Positions 51,068 to 60,373 of a DNA stretch of 64,000 nt are shown piece after piece (the first letter of the stretch is position 1; the number at the start of each line of letters is the position of its first letter). The notes under the pieces were generated by a model. That model was not told where the DNA came from, made no database searches, and saw only the letters and a program-made list of their open reading frames with translations. Origin of the DNA: an uncultured Paracoccaceae bacterium (GTDB lineage: Bacteria; Pseudomonadota; Alphaproteobacteria; Rhodobacterales; Rhodobacteraceae); contig CANMEQ010000005.1 in assembly GCA_947497065.1 (NCBI GenBank), positions 124,001-188,000 on the forward strand, read 5' to 3'. The position numbers and the translations under genes are program-made.

Positions 51068-53910
51068 TTGCCGACCTTCCATGCCAGCGATTTAGGGCCG
51101 GTGCCGACCGGTGTGTCTTGGGCCGGTGCCGCAGGCAGGCATTGACCGCCATCGGGGCGGACGCATTTTTCGATTTTGACGCGCAGGTCGAACCAAGCGG
51201 CTTGGCCGGTGATGGGGTCGGAGTTGGACCAGCGCATGCCGTCGCCTTTTTCGGGCAAAAGCTCGTGGATGAGGTGGTTGAGCAGGAAGCCTTTGGTTGT
51301 TTCTTGGGCGTCGTTTTCGAGCGCCCATGCGCCTTTGCGTTTGCCGATGGCGTTCCATGTCCAGACGGTGTTTTCGTTCAACGCCGCCATATGGGCGACG
51401 GGCACGGTGATGACGCCGGAGGGGGAGGAGACGCGGGCCCAGTCGCCCTCGGCAAAGCTGTGTTTTTCCCAGATTTTGGTGGGCACGTAGAGGGGGTTTA
51501 CGCCGTGGATTTGGCGCAGCCATGCGTTTTGGGTGCCCCAAGAGTGGTACATCGCCATGGGACGTTGGGTGAGGGCGTGAACGTCGAATTCTTGCGTGTC
51601 GATCAGCTCGTCGGACAGGGGGGCATACCAGAAGGGCAGCGGGTCCATCGTGGTTTTGACCTGATCGCGCAGGTGGTCTGGCGGTTGGACGCGGCCGTGA
51701 CCTTCGGCGGCGAGTTGCATTTTGCGCAAGGGTTCGACGTAGGGCGTGAAGATGTAGGGTTGCACGCTGTCGTAGAAGGACATTTTCACGGCCCAGTCTT
51801 GGTAGGCCATGTTGAAGGGTTTGTAGTAGGCGGCCTCTTCGGGGACGTGTTCGACCCAAAAGCCGCCATTGGCGATGTAATTGTCGAGCTGCGAGGCGTT
51901 GGGTTCCCCGCGTCCGCCTTGGGGGCCATGGTCGCCCATGCGCCAACCGGCCAGAGGGCCCACGCCGGGGCGGCGCATGTGGTTGGTGATGTAATCGGCG
52001 TAGTCTTCGTATTTTGGGCTGCCGTCTTCGTTGACGAAACCGGGCAGGTCGAGGCGCGCGCCGAGGTCGCACAGGACCGATTGGAAGCCGCGCACGTCGC
52101 GGTCTGGCTCGATCACGGGCCAGCGGATGGCGTCGGCCACGGCGTCTGCTTCGCAGATCGGGCGATCGAGGAGCGAGATGCAATCGTGGCGTTCGAGGTA
52201 GGTGGTGTCGGGCAGGATCAGGTCGGCGAAGGCCACCATTTCGGAGGAATAGGCATCGGAGTAGATGATGTTGGGGATCACGTAATCGCCGTTTTCATCG
52301 GTGTCGGTGAGCATATCCATCACGGCGGTCGTGTTCATGGACGAGTTCCACGACATGTTCGCCATATACATGAACAGGGTGTCGATTTTATAGGGATCGC
52401 CCGCGTGAGCGTTGGTGATGACCATGTGCATCATGCCGTGGGATGACAGTGGGTTTTCCCAGGTGAAGGCTTTGTCGATGCGGATGGGGGTGCCATCGTC
52501 GTGGAGCATCAAGTCTTCGGGGCCGTGGGTGAAGCCGAGGTGCGGGCCGTTGAGCGGTTGGCCCGGGGTGACTTTGCCGTGGGGTTTGGGGTGGGCTGTG
52601 GCCGGTTTGGGGTAGGGCGGTTTGAAGCGCATGCCGCCCGGTGTTTCCACGGCACCGAGGATGATTTGTAGTGTGTGTAGGGCGCGGCAGGTTTGGAAGC
52701 CGTTGGAATGGGCCGAGATGCCGCGCATGGCGTGCATGGAGACGGGGCGGCCGATCATTTTGTCATGCTTTTTGCCGCGGAAGTCGATCCATTCGCGGTC
52801 GAGCTCGATTGCTTCATCGAAGGCCACATGGGCCATGTCGGCGGCGAGGCGTTTGATGCGGGAGGCGGAGATGCCGGTTTGCTCGGCCACGTTTTCGGGG
52901 GCGTATTGCGGGTCGAGGAAGCGGTCGGCCATGAGGTGGAACACGGGGCGGTGGGTGATGCCCGCGTGGCGGTAGGTTTGGCGCAGGTCTGGTTCGACGC
53001 CTTTGCCGTTCCATGGCGCACGCTCGCCCGTGTTGGCGTCGATCACCAGCGGTTCACCGTTTTCATCGCGCAGCAGCAGGCCGTTTTGCGGTGATTTCGG
53101 GTCTTCGTTGACGAGGCAGGAGGCGTTGGTGAAGCGGGCGAGATAGTCGAGGTCGAGCTTGCCGGCTTTGAACAATTCGTGGATCAGGGCCATGATCAGC
53201 AGGCCGTCGGTGCCCGGTGTGATGCCGAACCAATCGTCGGCCACGGCGTTGTAGCCCGTGCGGATGGGGTTGATGCCCACGACGCGCGCGCCACGAGATT
53301 TGATTTTGCCGATGCCCATTTTGATGGGGTTGCTGTCGTGGTCTTCGGCGACGCCGAACAGCAGGAACATTTTGGTATGGTCCCAGTCAGGCTGGCCAAA
53401 TTCCCAGAAGGCGCCGCCCATGGTGTAGATGCCAGCGGCGGCCATGTTGACGGAGCAAAAGCCGCCGTGGGCCGCGTAGTTGGGGGTGCCGAAGGCTTGG
53501 GCCCACATGGAGGTGAAGGATTGCGATTGGTCGCGACCGGTGAAGAATGCCAGTTTCTCGGGGTGCTTTTCGCGGATCGGTTTGAGCAGGCCGGTGGCGA
53601 TCTCGAGGGCTTCGTCCCATGAGATTTCTTCGAATTCGCCAGAACCGCGGGGGCCTGTGCGTTTGAGGGGGGCCTTGAGGCGCGAGGGGGCGTTGACCTG
53701 CATGATGCCAGCCGAGCCTTTGGCGCAGAGCACGCCTTGGTTCACGGGGTGGTCTTTGTTGCCTTCGATATAGGCAACCTGCTTTTTGCCATCTGGGCCG
53801 TCCTTCATGTGGACGTTGATGCCGCAGCGGCAGGCACACATGTAGCAGGTGGTTTTGCGGACCTCGTCGGAGACCTGAGGCGATGTATCAAGAACGGGTT
53901 GATCTTTCAT
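51064..53910 (-). CDS. soeA: Molybdopterin oxidoreductase, catalytic subunit of cytoplasmic sulfite dehydrogenase
   Basis: A 948-residue DMSO-reductase-family enzyme. The N-terminal [4Fe-4S] motif is CYMCACRCGINVHM with a fourth Cys in GVLCAKG. Molybdopterin-binding and C-terminal MopB domains follow (ARVSSPSGVITVPVAHM near the end). There is no twin-arginine leader, so it is cytoplasmic, unlike DmsA. Its length matches SoeA, and the xsc-pta-ackA-tauE neighbours release sulfite, supporting sulfite-to-sulfate oxidation with quinone as acceptor. The ATG at 53910 has a GGGAGGGCGAAG ribosome binding site. Confidence 0.86.
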   Translation of the reverse strand: MKDQPVLDTSPQVSDEVRKTTCYMCACRCGINVHMKDGPDGKKQVAYIEGNKDHPVNQGVLCAKGSAGIMQVNAPSRLKAPLKRTGPRGSGEFEEISWDEALEIATGLLKPIREKHPEKLAFFTGRDQSQSFTSMWAQAFGTPNYAAHGGFCSVNMAAAGIYTMGGAFWEFGQPDWDHTKMFLLFGVAEDHDSNPIKMGIGKIKSRGARVVGINPIRTGYNAVADDWFGITPGTDGLLIMALIHELFKAGKLDLDYLARFTNASCLVNEDPKSPQNGLLLRDENGEPLVIDANTGERAPWNGKGVEPDLRQTYRHAGITHRPVFHLMADRFLDPQYAPENVAEQTGISASRIKRLAADMAHVAFDEAIELDREWIDFRGKKHDKMIGRPVSMHAMRGISAHSNGFQTCRALHTLQIILGAVETPGGMRFKPPYPKPATAHPKPHGKVTPGQPLNGPHLGFTHGPEDLMLHDDGTPIRIDKAFTWENPLSSHGMMHMVITNAHAGDPYKIDTLFMYMANMSWNSSMNTTAVMDMLTDTDENGDYVIPNIIYSDAYSSEMVAFADLILPDTTYLERHDCISLLDRPICEADAVADAIRWPVIEPDRDVRGFQSVLCDLGARLDLPGFVNEDGSPKYEDYADYITNHMRRPGVGPLAGWRMGDHGPQGGRGEPNASQLDNYIANGGFWVEHVPEEAAYYKPFNMAYQDWAVKMSFYDSVQPYIFTPYVEPLRKMQLAAEGHGRVQPPDHLRDQVKTTMDPLPFWYAPLSDELIDTQEFDVHALTQRPMAMYHSWGTQNAWLRQIHGVNPLYVPTKIWEKHSFAEGDWARVSSPSGVITVPVAHMAALNENTVWTWNAIGKRKGAWALENDAQETTKGFLLNHLIHELLPEKGDGMRWSNSDPITGQAAWFDLRVKIEKCVRPDGGQCLPAAPAQDTPVGTGPKSLAWKVGK

Positions 53911-54007
53911 CTTCGCCCTCCCAAGCAGTGTGTGAAGCAATCGTGTATCAATTTGCTGATTTTTGCGTTGGATGCAATGTGCGCGAGGGGTGTTTGATGC
54001 GAAAAGT

Positions 54008-54772
54008 TCATACCAGAAGCGTTCTGAGCAGGCCGATTGATGCGAGGCTGATCAGCAAGATCAGGCAAAACGGGCGGTAGTAGGGGGCGAGCTTGTCGGT
54101 GAACAGGCGCTGCCCTGCGAGCACGCCGAGCATGGTGGGCAGCGCAAAGACGAGACCGCGGCTGGCGCCGGAGAAATCCATGACGCCGAAGAACAGCAAG
54201 ATGATCATCGAGGACAGGGAGCCTAGGAACAAGAACAGGACCAAAGAGGCGCGCATGACGGCGGCGGATTTGTCGGCGGCGAGCACATAAAAGGCGATGA
54301 CCATCGCGCCGGTGTGAGAGATGCCGGAGACGATGCCCGCGACGACGCCTGTGCCATAAAGGCCCGGTTTGCTGGCCAGAAAGTTGAGTTTGACCTTGGC
54401 CAATTGGCTGGCGGCGAGGACGACGATGATGCCGAGGGCCAGTGCTTTGGAGGTGTCGACGGGCAGGGCCATGGTGAGGTTGAGGCCGATGGGCCAGCCG
54501 ATGATATTGCCGATCACCAGGGCGTAGGTCATCGGGCGGTCGGCGTCTTTGAAGCCGCTGCGCACCATCAGCAGGGAGGCGGACATTTCCAGCCACCACA
54601 ACATAGGGATCAGTTCGATCGGGGGCAGAATGAGCACGGCGGTTGCCATGACCATTGCGGAGAGGGCGAAGCCGGAAAAGCCGCGCACCATGCCGGCCAG
54701 AAATGTCAGGATCGTGAGGGTGACGATTTCAGTCGCGGTGAGCGCGGTTATGGTTTGCAGCCACTCCATCAA
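54008..54772 (-). CDS. tauE: TauE/SafE family sulfite or sulfonate exporter
   Basis: A 254-residue membrane protein with about eight predicted helices and the internally repeated TauE/SafE layout (FLAGMVRGFSGFALSAMVMATAVLILPPIELIPMLW in the first half; GVVAGIVSGISHTGAMVIAFYVL in the second). Family members export sulfite or related anions. In this cluster it would remove excess sulfite made by Xsc. Its start overlaps the ackA stop (ATGA). About 97 bases separate it from soeA. Confidence 0.9.
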   Translation of the reverse strand: MMEWLQTITALTATEIVTLTILTFLAGMVRGFSGFALSAMVMATAVLILPPIELIPMLWWLEMSASLLMVRSGFKDADRPMTYALVIGNIIGWPIGLNLTMALPVDTSKALALGIIVVLAASQLAKVKLNFLASKPGLYGTGVVAGIVSGISHTGAMVIAFYVLAADKSAAVMRASLVLFLFLGSLSSMIILLFFGVMDFSGASRGLVFALPTMLGVLAGQRLFTDKLAPYYRPFCLILLISLASIGLLRTLLV

Positions 54773-55821
54773 ATGGCCCCGTTGCGCTGGGCGTCGCGGG
54801 CGATTTGGCGTTCTTCTTGGGCTTCGACCACATGAATGGGCAGGTCGCCCAAGAAGCTGAGGTGGCCCATGATTTTGGCGCGAATGTCGGGGGCGTTTTC
54901 GCCGATGCCGCCGGTGAAGGCGATGGCGTCGACCCCGCCCATGGCGACGATGGCGCTGCCCGCGTGACGTGCGGCCCAGTAGCAGAAATGATCAACGGCG
55001 AAGGCGGCTTGCGGTGTGTCTGACGCGGTGAGGCTGCGCATGTCGTTGGTGCCGCCCAGAGCTTTCAGGCCGCTTTCCTTGTTGAGGATGCGGTTGGCTT
55101 CGGCGAGCCCGTGGTCTTCGGCGATGCGCAGGACGGCCATGCCATCAATCGCGCCAGAGCGCGTGCCCATGGTGAGCCCGTCGAGGGGGGAATAGCCCAT
55201 GGAGCTGGCGGCGGATGTGCCGTTGTGGATGGCGCAGAGCGAGGCGCCGTTGCCGAGGTGCAGCGCCAGAAGACGCGCGGGAAGGTCGGCACCGAAGTGG
55301 TCGACCATCGAGGCGTAGCTGAGGCCGTGGAACCCGTAGCGGCGGATGCCGAGGTCGCGCAGGTTTTGAGGAATCGCGTAGGCGGTTGCGACATCAGGGT
55401 TGGTTGCGTGAAACGCGGTGTCGAAGCTGGCGTATTGCGGCAGATCGGGGCGGGCGTTGGCCATGGCGCGGATACCCGCCAAGGCTGGCGGATTGTGCAG
55501 GGGCGCGAGGGGCACGTTGGCCTCGATCGTGGCGATGACTTGCGCGTCGATTTTGCAGGGCGCGGTCAGGGCGGTGCCGCCGTGGACTACGCGGTGAGCG
55601 ACCGAGGTGACATCGTGGCCTTGCAAGGCGTTGAGGATGGCGGTGATGCCTGCGGCGTGGTCGGGGGCCGCGATTTGCGTGCTGGTCGCACCGGATTTCA
55701 GGGTGGCCATACCGTCTGTATCGCCGAGCCCCGTGAGGGTTGCGGTTGCGATTTCCGAGAGCGTGCTATCGAAAATCGCGGCTTTGATCGAAGAGGATCC
55801 GGTGTTGAGGACCAAGATCAC
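54769..55821 (-). CDS. ackA: Acetate kinase
   Basis: A 350-residue acetate kinase that interconverts acetyl phosphate plus ADP with acetate plus ATP. Motifs are LVLNTGSSSIKAAIFD, YGFHGLSYASMVDHF, LALHLGNGASLCAIHNG and AFTGGIGENAPDIR. It is shorter than the ~400-residue E. coli enzyme but ordinary for this subgroup. The start is a GTG at 55821 overlapping the pta stop (GTGA); upstream codons are Arg/Pro-rich and not part of the family. It would use acetyl phosphate from Xsc for ATP. Confidence 0.92.
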   Translation of the reverse strand: MILVLNTGSSSIKAAIFDSTLSEIATATLTGLGDTDGMATLKSGATSTQIAAPDHAAGITAILNALQGHDVTSVAHRVVHGGTALTAPCKIDAQVIATIEANVPLAPLHNPPALAGIRAMANARPDLPQYASFDTAFHATNPDVATAYAIPQNLRDLGIRRYGFHGLSYASMVDHFGADLPARLLALHLGNGASLCAIHNGTSAASSMGYSPLDGLTMGTRSGAIDGMAVLRIAEDHGLAEANRILNKESGLKALGGTNDMRSLTASDTPQAAFAVDHFCYWAARHAGSAIVAMGGVDAIAFTGGIGENAPDIRAKIMGHLSFLGDLPIHVVEAQEERQIARDAQRNGAI

Positions 55822-56768
55822 GCGGAGGCACCTGCGGCGACAACCATGCCAAGGGCGGCGGAGGCCAGACGGGCGGGGGCCTGTTGGCTGCGCGAGGTGA
55901 GCAGGATGGGGACTTTCGCGCCCATTACGATGCCGCCTGCGCAACAGCCCATGCCCAAGGTCATCAATTTGAACAGCGCGTTGCCGGATGTGATGTTGGG
56001 GGTGACGATGATGTCGGCGTTGCCAGCGACGGGGTTATCGTAGCCTTTGATCGCGGCGGAGGCGCTGGAGAGCAGGAGGTCCATGGAGATGGGGCCTGCC
56101 ACGTCTGCTTGGGGCAGGTGATCGCGGGCCCATGTGGCGATGGCCGCACTTTCCATGGTGTTTTTGACAGAAGGGATCGGGTCTTCGGTGGGGCCAAGCA
56201 GGGCGGCGCGCGGGCGGTCGGTGCCCAGCAGTTGCGCAAGCTGCACGGCGTGCGTGAGGCAGGCTTGGCGGGTTTCGATCGTGGGGTCCACGTTCAGGGC
56301 TGCGTCGGTGAGCAGGATGGGGCGGTCGCTATGCGGGGTGGTGATGTGAAAGACGTGACCGCAGCGCGTGCCTTTGGTGCGCAGGCCCGCTTTTGAGGGC
56401 AGCAAGCCTTTGAGGAAGGTGGAGGTGTGGACCTGACCTTTCATGATCGCGTCGGCCTCGCCCTCGCGGGCGAGTTCGGCAGCTTTGTGGCTGGCTTCGG
56501 CATGGGGCGCGTGGATCAGGCGGAGGCCGGAAATGTCATAGCCGATGTCGCGGGCGGCAGCTTCGATTTTGGGTTGGTCGCCGATGAGGATGGGGTCGGC
56601 GAGGCCTGCTTCGGCGGCTTCGCGAATGCCGGCCAAGGGGGTTGCCGCACCTGCGTTGACCAGAGCCACGCGGGGGGCTTTGTGGTTCAGGGCGCGGTCC
56701 AGCAGGGCCTGTGGCGCTTTGGGCTTGGTGGCACTGAGGAAGGGGTGATCATCGGTGGGCTGCGACAT
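55818..56768 (-). CDS. pta: Phosphate acetyltransferase
   Basis: A 316-residue Pta of the short phosphotransacetylase/phosphate butyryltransferase group. Features are RVALVNAGAATPLAGIREAAEAGLADPILIGD, EADAIMKGQVHTSTFLKGLL, ITPHSDRPILLTDAALNVDP and a C-terminal GCCAGGIVMGAKVPILLTSR. It converts acetyl phosphate released by Xsc into acetyl-CoA, the route by which taurine carbon enters metabolism. The pta-ackA-tauE chain is coupled by overlaps, with a hairpin between xsc and pta. Confidence 0.92.
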   Translation of the reverse strand: MSQPTDDHPFLSATKPKAPQALLDRALNHKAPRVALVNAGAATPLAGIREAAEAGLADPILIGDQPKIEAAARDIGYDISGLRLIHAPHAEASHKAAELAREGEADAIMKGQVHTSTFLKGLLPSKAGLRTKGTRCGHVFHITTPHSDRPILLTDAALNVDPTIETRQACLTHAVQLAQLLGTDRPRAALLGPTEDPIPSVKNTMESAAIATWARDHLPQADVAGPISMDLLLSSASAAIKGYDNPVAGNADIIVTPNITSGNALFKLMTLGMGCCAGGIVMGAKVPILLTSRSQQAPARLASAALGMVVAAGASA

Positions 56769-56789
56769 GGGTGTTCCTTATGAGGTGAG

Positions 56790-56818
56790 GGGGCCGTGCA
56801 TCAGATGAACACGGCCCC
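56790..56818 (-). terminator. Hairpin between xsc and pta
   Basis: GGGGCCGTG (56790-56798) and CACGGCCCC (56810-56818) form a perfect 9-base stem with an 11-base loop, 19 bases after the xsc stop. No T-run follows, so it is more likely an mRNA-stabilising or partial terminator element than a full stop. Confidence 0.5.
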
Positions 56819-56836
56819 GCACGTTTTTCCAGTGGA

Positions 56837-58618
56837 TCAAGACACCTTTTGCGGCTTCATGTCGTCTTTCGAGATGCCGGCCACAGAGACGGGTTTCTTC
56901 ATCGCGTCGCGGCGGAAGGGTTCGCCCAGCTCTTGGTTGATCATGGCTTCGATTAGGGTGGTGACGCCGTTTTCCATTTGATCTTTGATCGCTTGGTTCA
57001 GTGCGTCTGTTAGCTCATCCATTGTGCGGGCGACCACGCCTTTGAGGCCGCAGGCGTTGGCGATGCCGGAGTAGGAGACTTCTTCGTCCAGCTCGGTGCC
57101 GACGAAGTTGTCGTCGAACCACAGGGTGGAGTTGCGTTTTTCGGCGCCCCATTGGTAGTTGCGGAACACGATTTGGGTGACCGCAGGCCATTCGCCGCGA
57201 CCGATGGCGGTGAGTTCGTTGACGGCGATGCCAAATGCGCCGTCGCCTGCGAAGCCCACGACGGGCACGTCACGTTGGCCGATTTTCGCGCCGACGATGG
57301 CGGGCAGGCCGTAGCCGCAGGGGCCGAACAGGCCGGGGGCGAGGTATTTGCGGCCCTCGTCGAAGTCCGGGTAGGCGTTGCCGATGGCGCAGTTGTTGCC
57401 GATGTCGGACGAAATGATCGCCTCACGGGGGAGGGCAGCTTGGATGGCGCGCCATGCCATGCGCGGGGACATCCAATCTGGTTTGTCGGCGCGGGCGCGT
57501 TGGTTCCAGGTGGTGCCGGGATCGTCTTGTTCTTCGTTCATGGACGACAGTTCTTGTGCCCATGCGGATTTGGTTTGGGCAATTTTTGCTTTGCGGTCGG
57601 CGCGGCCTGCATCGCCCGCGTCGTCGGACAATTGCGCGAGGATGCCGTTGGCCACTTTGGCCGCATCGCCGACGATACCGACGGTGACCTTTTTGGTCAG
57701 GCCGATGCGGTCAGGGTTGATGTCGACCTGAATGATTTTCGCGTCCGCAGGCCAGTACTCCATGCCGTAGCCCGGCAGGGTGGAGAACGGGTTGAGGCGG
57801 GTGCCGAGGCACAGCACGACGTCGGCGTCTTTGATCAGCTGCATGCCAGCTTTGGAGCCGTTGTAGCCCAGAGGGCCTGCGAACAGTGGGTGCGAGCCGG
57901 GGAAGGCATCATTGTGCTGGTAGCCCACGCAGACGGGCGCATCGAGGCGTTCGGCCAAGGCTTTGGAGGCGTCGATGCCGCCGGTGGAGAGGACCACGCC
58001 AGCGCCGTTGAGGATGACGGGGTTTTTCGCAGCGGAAATGAGGGCTGCGGCTTGGGCGATGGAGTTTTCGCCGCCCGGGGAGACTTCGAATTCGATCGGG
58101 TCGGGGATTTCGATGTCGATGACTTGGGTCCAGAAATCACGCGGGATGTTGAGCTGGGCCGGGCCGGAGAGACGTTTGGCCTGAGAGATCACGCGGGTGA
58201 GAACTTCGGCGACGCGGGATGGGTCGCGGACCTCTTCTTGGTAGGCGACCATATCCTCGAACAGTTTCATTTGTTCGACTTCTTGGAAGCCGCCCTGACC
58301 GATGGTTTTGTTGGCCGCTTGTGGGGTGACCAGCAACAGGGGCGTGTGGTTCCAGTAGGCGGTTTTCACGGCGGTGACGAAGTTGGTGATGCCGGGGCCG
58401 TTTTGCGCGATCATCATCGACATTTTGCCGGTGGCGCGGGTGAAGCCATCGGCCATCATGCCAGCGGAGCCTTCGTGGGCGCAGTCCCAGAATGTAATGC
58501 CCGCATCTGGGAAGATGTCGGAAATTGGCATCATGGCAGACCCGATGATACCGAATGCATTGTCGATGCCATGGGCTTGGAGCGTTTTTACGAAGGCTTC
58601 TTCGGTCGTCATTTTCAT
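56837..58618 (-). CDS. xsc: Sulfoacetaldehyde acetyltransferase
   Basis: A 593-residue thiamine-diphosphate enzyme converting sulfoacetaldehyde plus phosphate to sulfite plus acetyl phosphate. It begins MKMTTEEAFVKTLQAHGIDNAFGIIGSAMMPISDIFPDAG, with the ThDP glutamate in CAHEGSAGMMADGFTRATG. The ThDP/Mg motif is VGFAGDGAFGIAVNELTAIGRGEWPAVTQIVFRN. The length and N-terminal motifs are those of Xsc rather than acetolactate synthase, and linkage to pta, tpa and tauR confirms it. Possible TauR repeats lie upstream at 58676-58708. Confidence 0.97.
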   Translation of the reverse strand: MKMTTEEAFVKTLQAHGIDNAFGIIGSAMMPISDIFPDAGITFWDCAHEGSAGMMADGFTRATGKMSMMIAQNGPGITNFVTAVKTAYWNHTPLLLVTPQAANKTIGQGGFQEVEQMKLFEDMVAYQEEVRDPSRVAEVLTRVISQAKRLSGPAQLNIPRDFWTQVIDIEIPDPIEFEVSPGGENSIAQAAALISAAKNPVILNGAGVVLSTGGIDASKALAERLDAPVCVGYQHNDAFPGSHPLFAGPLGYNGSKAGMQLIKDADVVLCLGTRLNPFSTLPGYGMEYWPADAKIIQVDINPDRIGLTKKVTVGIVGDAAKVANGILAQLSDDAGDAGRADRKAKIAQTKSAWAQELSSMNEEQDDPGTTWNQRARADKPDWMSPRMAWRAIQAALPREAIISSDIGNNCAIGNAYPDFDEGRKYLAPGLFGPCGYGLPAIVGAKIGQRDVPVVGFAGDGAFGIAVNELTAIGRGEWPAVTQIVFRNYQWGAEKRNSTLWFDDNFVGTELDEEVSYSGIANACGLKGVVARTMDELTDALNQAIKDQMENGVTTLIEAMINQELGEPFRRDAMKKPVSVAGISKDDMKPQKVS

Positions 58619-58675
58619 GTGGGAATCCCCTAAGTGCGTGTTTGATGTGACCCTAAGTTTTCGCGGGGGGCCGCG

Positions 58676-58708
58676 TTAGGGCCAGTTGGGTTTGGGTTTT
58701 AAGGCCAA
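58676..58708 (-). promoter_or_regulatory. Putative TauR direct-repeat operator upstream of xsc
   Basis: On the minus strand, TTGGCCTTAA (58708-58699) and CTGGCCCTAA (58685-58676) form a direct repeat with a 23-base period, about 60-90 bases before the xsc start. The motif resembles those near tauR and tpa in this window and, from memory, the CTGGAC-TAA repeats described for TauR of Rhodobacter capsulatus. Confidence 0.5.
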
Positions 58709-58777
58709 ATGGCAAAAGCTGCGGTGTGGTGTGGTGGTGGCGGGCAGGGCGGTTTGGCATTTTGTGGCGGTGGGCGG

Positions 58778-60241
58778 TTAGGACATGTCTTTGATGGCGC
58801 GGGCGATCAGGGAAATGCCTTCGGTGATTTGGGGCGCTGCGATGGAGCTGTAGGCGAGGCGGTAATAGTTTTGCGGTGGGGTCGGGTCGCCGAAAAAGGC
58901 GTGGCCCGGTTCGATCAGGACCGATTTTTCGACCAGACGCTGGGCCAAGACGCGGGTGTCGATATGGTCGGGGGCGCGCATCCAGAGAGAGGATCCGCCA
59001 AAGCTGCCGCGGCCTGCGACGGTGAGGCCGTGATCGTTGACGGCGCGGTCGATGGTGGTGCGGCGGTCGTGGAAGGCGCGGCTCATGCGGCGCACGAGGG
59101 CATCGTAGTGGCCCCGCGACAGAAAGTAGGTGACCGTGCGTTGGATGTGGCCGGGGGGGTGGCGCAGCACGCTGGCGCGCAGGGCGCGGGCTTCGCGGAT
59201 GAAGGGGGCGGGCCCCACGAGGTAGCCCAGCCGCAGCCCCGGAAAGAGGGATTTCGAGAATGAACCCACGTAGATGACGCGGCCATCTTTATCGAGGGAT
59301 TTGAGGGCCGGTGACGGTGGTTTGATGAACGACATTTCAAACTCGTAGTCATCTTCGACGATCAGGAAATCGTCACGCGCGGCTTTTTCCAGCAGGGCAT
59401 GGCGGCGCGACATGGGCATGGTGGAGGCGGTGGGGCAATGGTGGCTGGGGGTGGTGAAAACAACGTCGGTGTCGGGGGGGAGATCGTCGGCGGGCAGGCC
59501 ATCGCCATCCACGGGGATGGTGTGCAGGTGGCAGCGGGATTGTTCGAGGATGCTGCGCAAGGCCGGGTAGCACGGGTCTTCGATGGCGGCGGTGCGGCGC
59601 TGGGTCAGCAGCACTTGCGCGGTGAGCCACAGGGCGTTTTGCGCGCCTAACGTCAGCAAGATTTCATCGGGTTTGGCGAGGATGCCGCGCCGGGGCAGGG
59701 TTTGGCGGGCGATGAAATCGAGGAGTTTGGGATCGTCGCAATCGTAATAATCGGCGGTGAGGGCATCAAAGTCTTTGCGGCCTAAGGCTTCGAGGGCGCA
59801 GAGGCGCCAGTTGGCGGCATCAAAGAGGAGCGGATCGGCCTGACCGTAGACGAAGGGGTAGCGGTATTTGGCCCAATCGGAGGGTTTGTTGTACATCTGA
59901 TCGCTGGTGAACCGCTGGCCGATGGCGCGGCTCCAGTCGACGCTGCTGGTTTCGGGGGCTTTGGCGGGGAAGTTTGGCGGCTCGGGGGCGTTTTCCGAGA
60001 CGAAGTAGCCGGAGCGACCGTGGGCGACGATGTAGTCGTCGGCCAGAAGTTCGGTGAAGGCAAGGGTCACGGTGATGCGGCTGACGCCCAGATGCTCGGC
60101 CAGTTTGCGCGAGGAGGGGAGTTTTTCACCGGGGCGAAAGCGGCCTGCGAGAATGCCCTCGGCCACCAATTGGCGGATTTGGGTTTGCAGGGTGCCTTCG
60201 GCATCGGGTTTTAGAAAAAAGGTTTCAACGGGAAGCGCCAT
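58778..60241 (-). CDS. tauR: MocR-type (GntR HTH plus aminotransferase) regulator TauR
   Basis: A 487-residue MocR regulator. The N-terminal GntR HTH is LQTQIRQLVAEGILAGRFRPGEKLPSSRKLAEHLGVSRITVTLAFTELLADDYI. A long linker leads to a fold-type I aminotransferase domain with the PLP lysine in VGSFSKSLFPGLRLGYLVG. Linkage to tpa and xsc identifies it as TauR, an activator of taurine genes. It lies between a protease gene upstream and xsc downstream. A repeat array at its start codon suggests autoregulation. Confidence 0.93.
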   Translation of the reverse strand: MALPVETFFLKPDAEGTLQTQIRQLVAEGILAGRFRPGEKLPSSRKLAEHLGVSRITVTLAFTELLADDYIVAHGRSGYFVSENAPEPPNFPAKAPETSSVDWSRAIGQRFTSDQMYNKPSDWAKYRYPFVYGQADPLLFDAANWRLCALEALGRKDFDALTADYYDCDDPKLLDFIARQTLPRRGILAKPDEILLTLGAQNALWLTAQVLLTQRRTAAIEDPCYPALRSILEQSRCHLHTIPVDGDGLPADDLPPDTDVVFTTPSHHCPTASTMPMSRRHALLEKAARDDFLIVEDDYEFEMSFIKPPSPALKSLDKDGRVIYVGSFSKSLFPGLRLGYLVGPAPFIREARALRASVLRHPPGHIQRTVTYFLSRGHYDALVRRMSRAFHDRRTTIDRAVNDHGLTVAGRGSFGGSSLWMRAPDHIDTRVLAQRLVEKSVLIEPGHAFFGDPTPPQNYYRLAYSSIAAPQITEGISLIARAIKDMS

Positions 60242-60286
60242 AGGGCCAGTTTAACTGGACTTAAGGGAGAAGGGAACTGGCCCTAG
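60240..60286. promoter_or_regulatory. Putative TauR sites overlapping the tauR start
   Basis: CTGGACTTAA (60255-60264) and CTGGCCCTAG (60277-60286) on the plus strand form a direct repeat with a 22-base period. A third copy, CTGGCCCTAT, runs on the minus strand across the tauR start codon (60249-60240). The location suggests negative autoregulation, which is inference. Confidence 0.5.
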
Positions 60287-60373
60287 CGCGATTTCAGGGG
60301 GCCAGTAGGCCTATGAGGGCGGTTTGGTCACCGCCGGAGGCGTCGATTGCAACGGCGTAGGGGGATGTTTGGG

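Noticed and set aside
48656-53910. Labelling the molybdoenzyme operon as dimethyl sulfoxide reductase DmsABC
   Set aside because: The catalytic subunit has no twin-arginine leader, its size fits SoeA, and the operon follows sulfite-producing taurine genes. DmsABC stays a fallback if activity tests disagree.
54769-55821. Acetate kinase as a truncated gene
   Set aside because: It is about 50 residues shorter than the E. coli enzyme, but all nucleotide- and acetate-binding motifs are present and both ends overlap intact neighbours.
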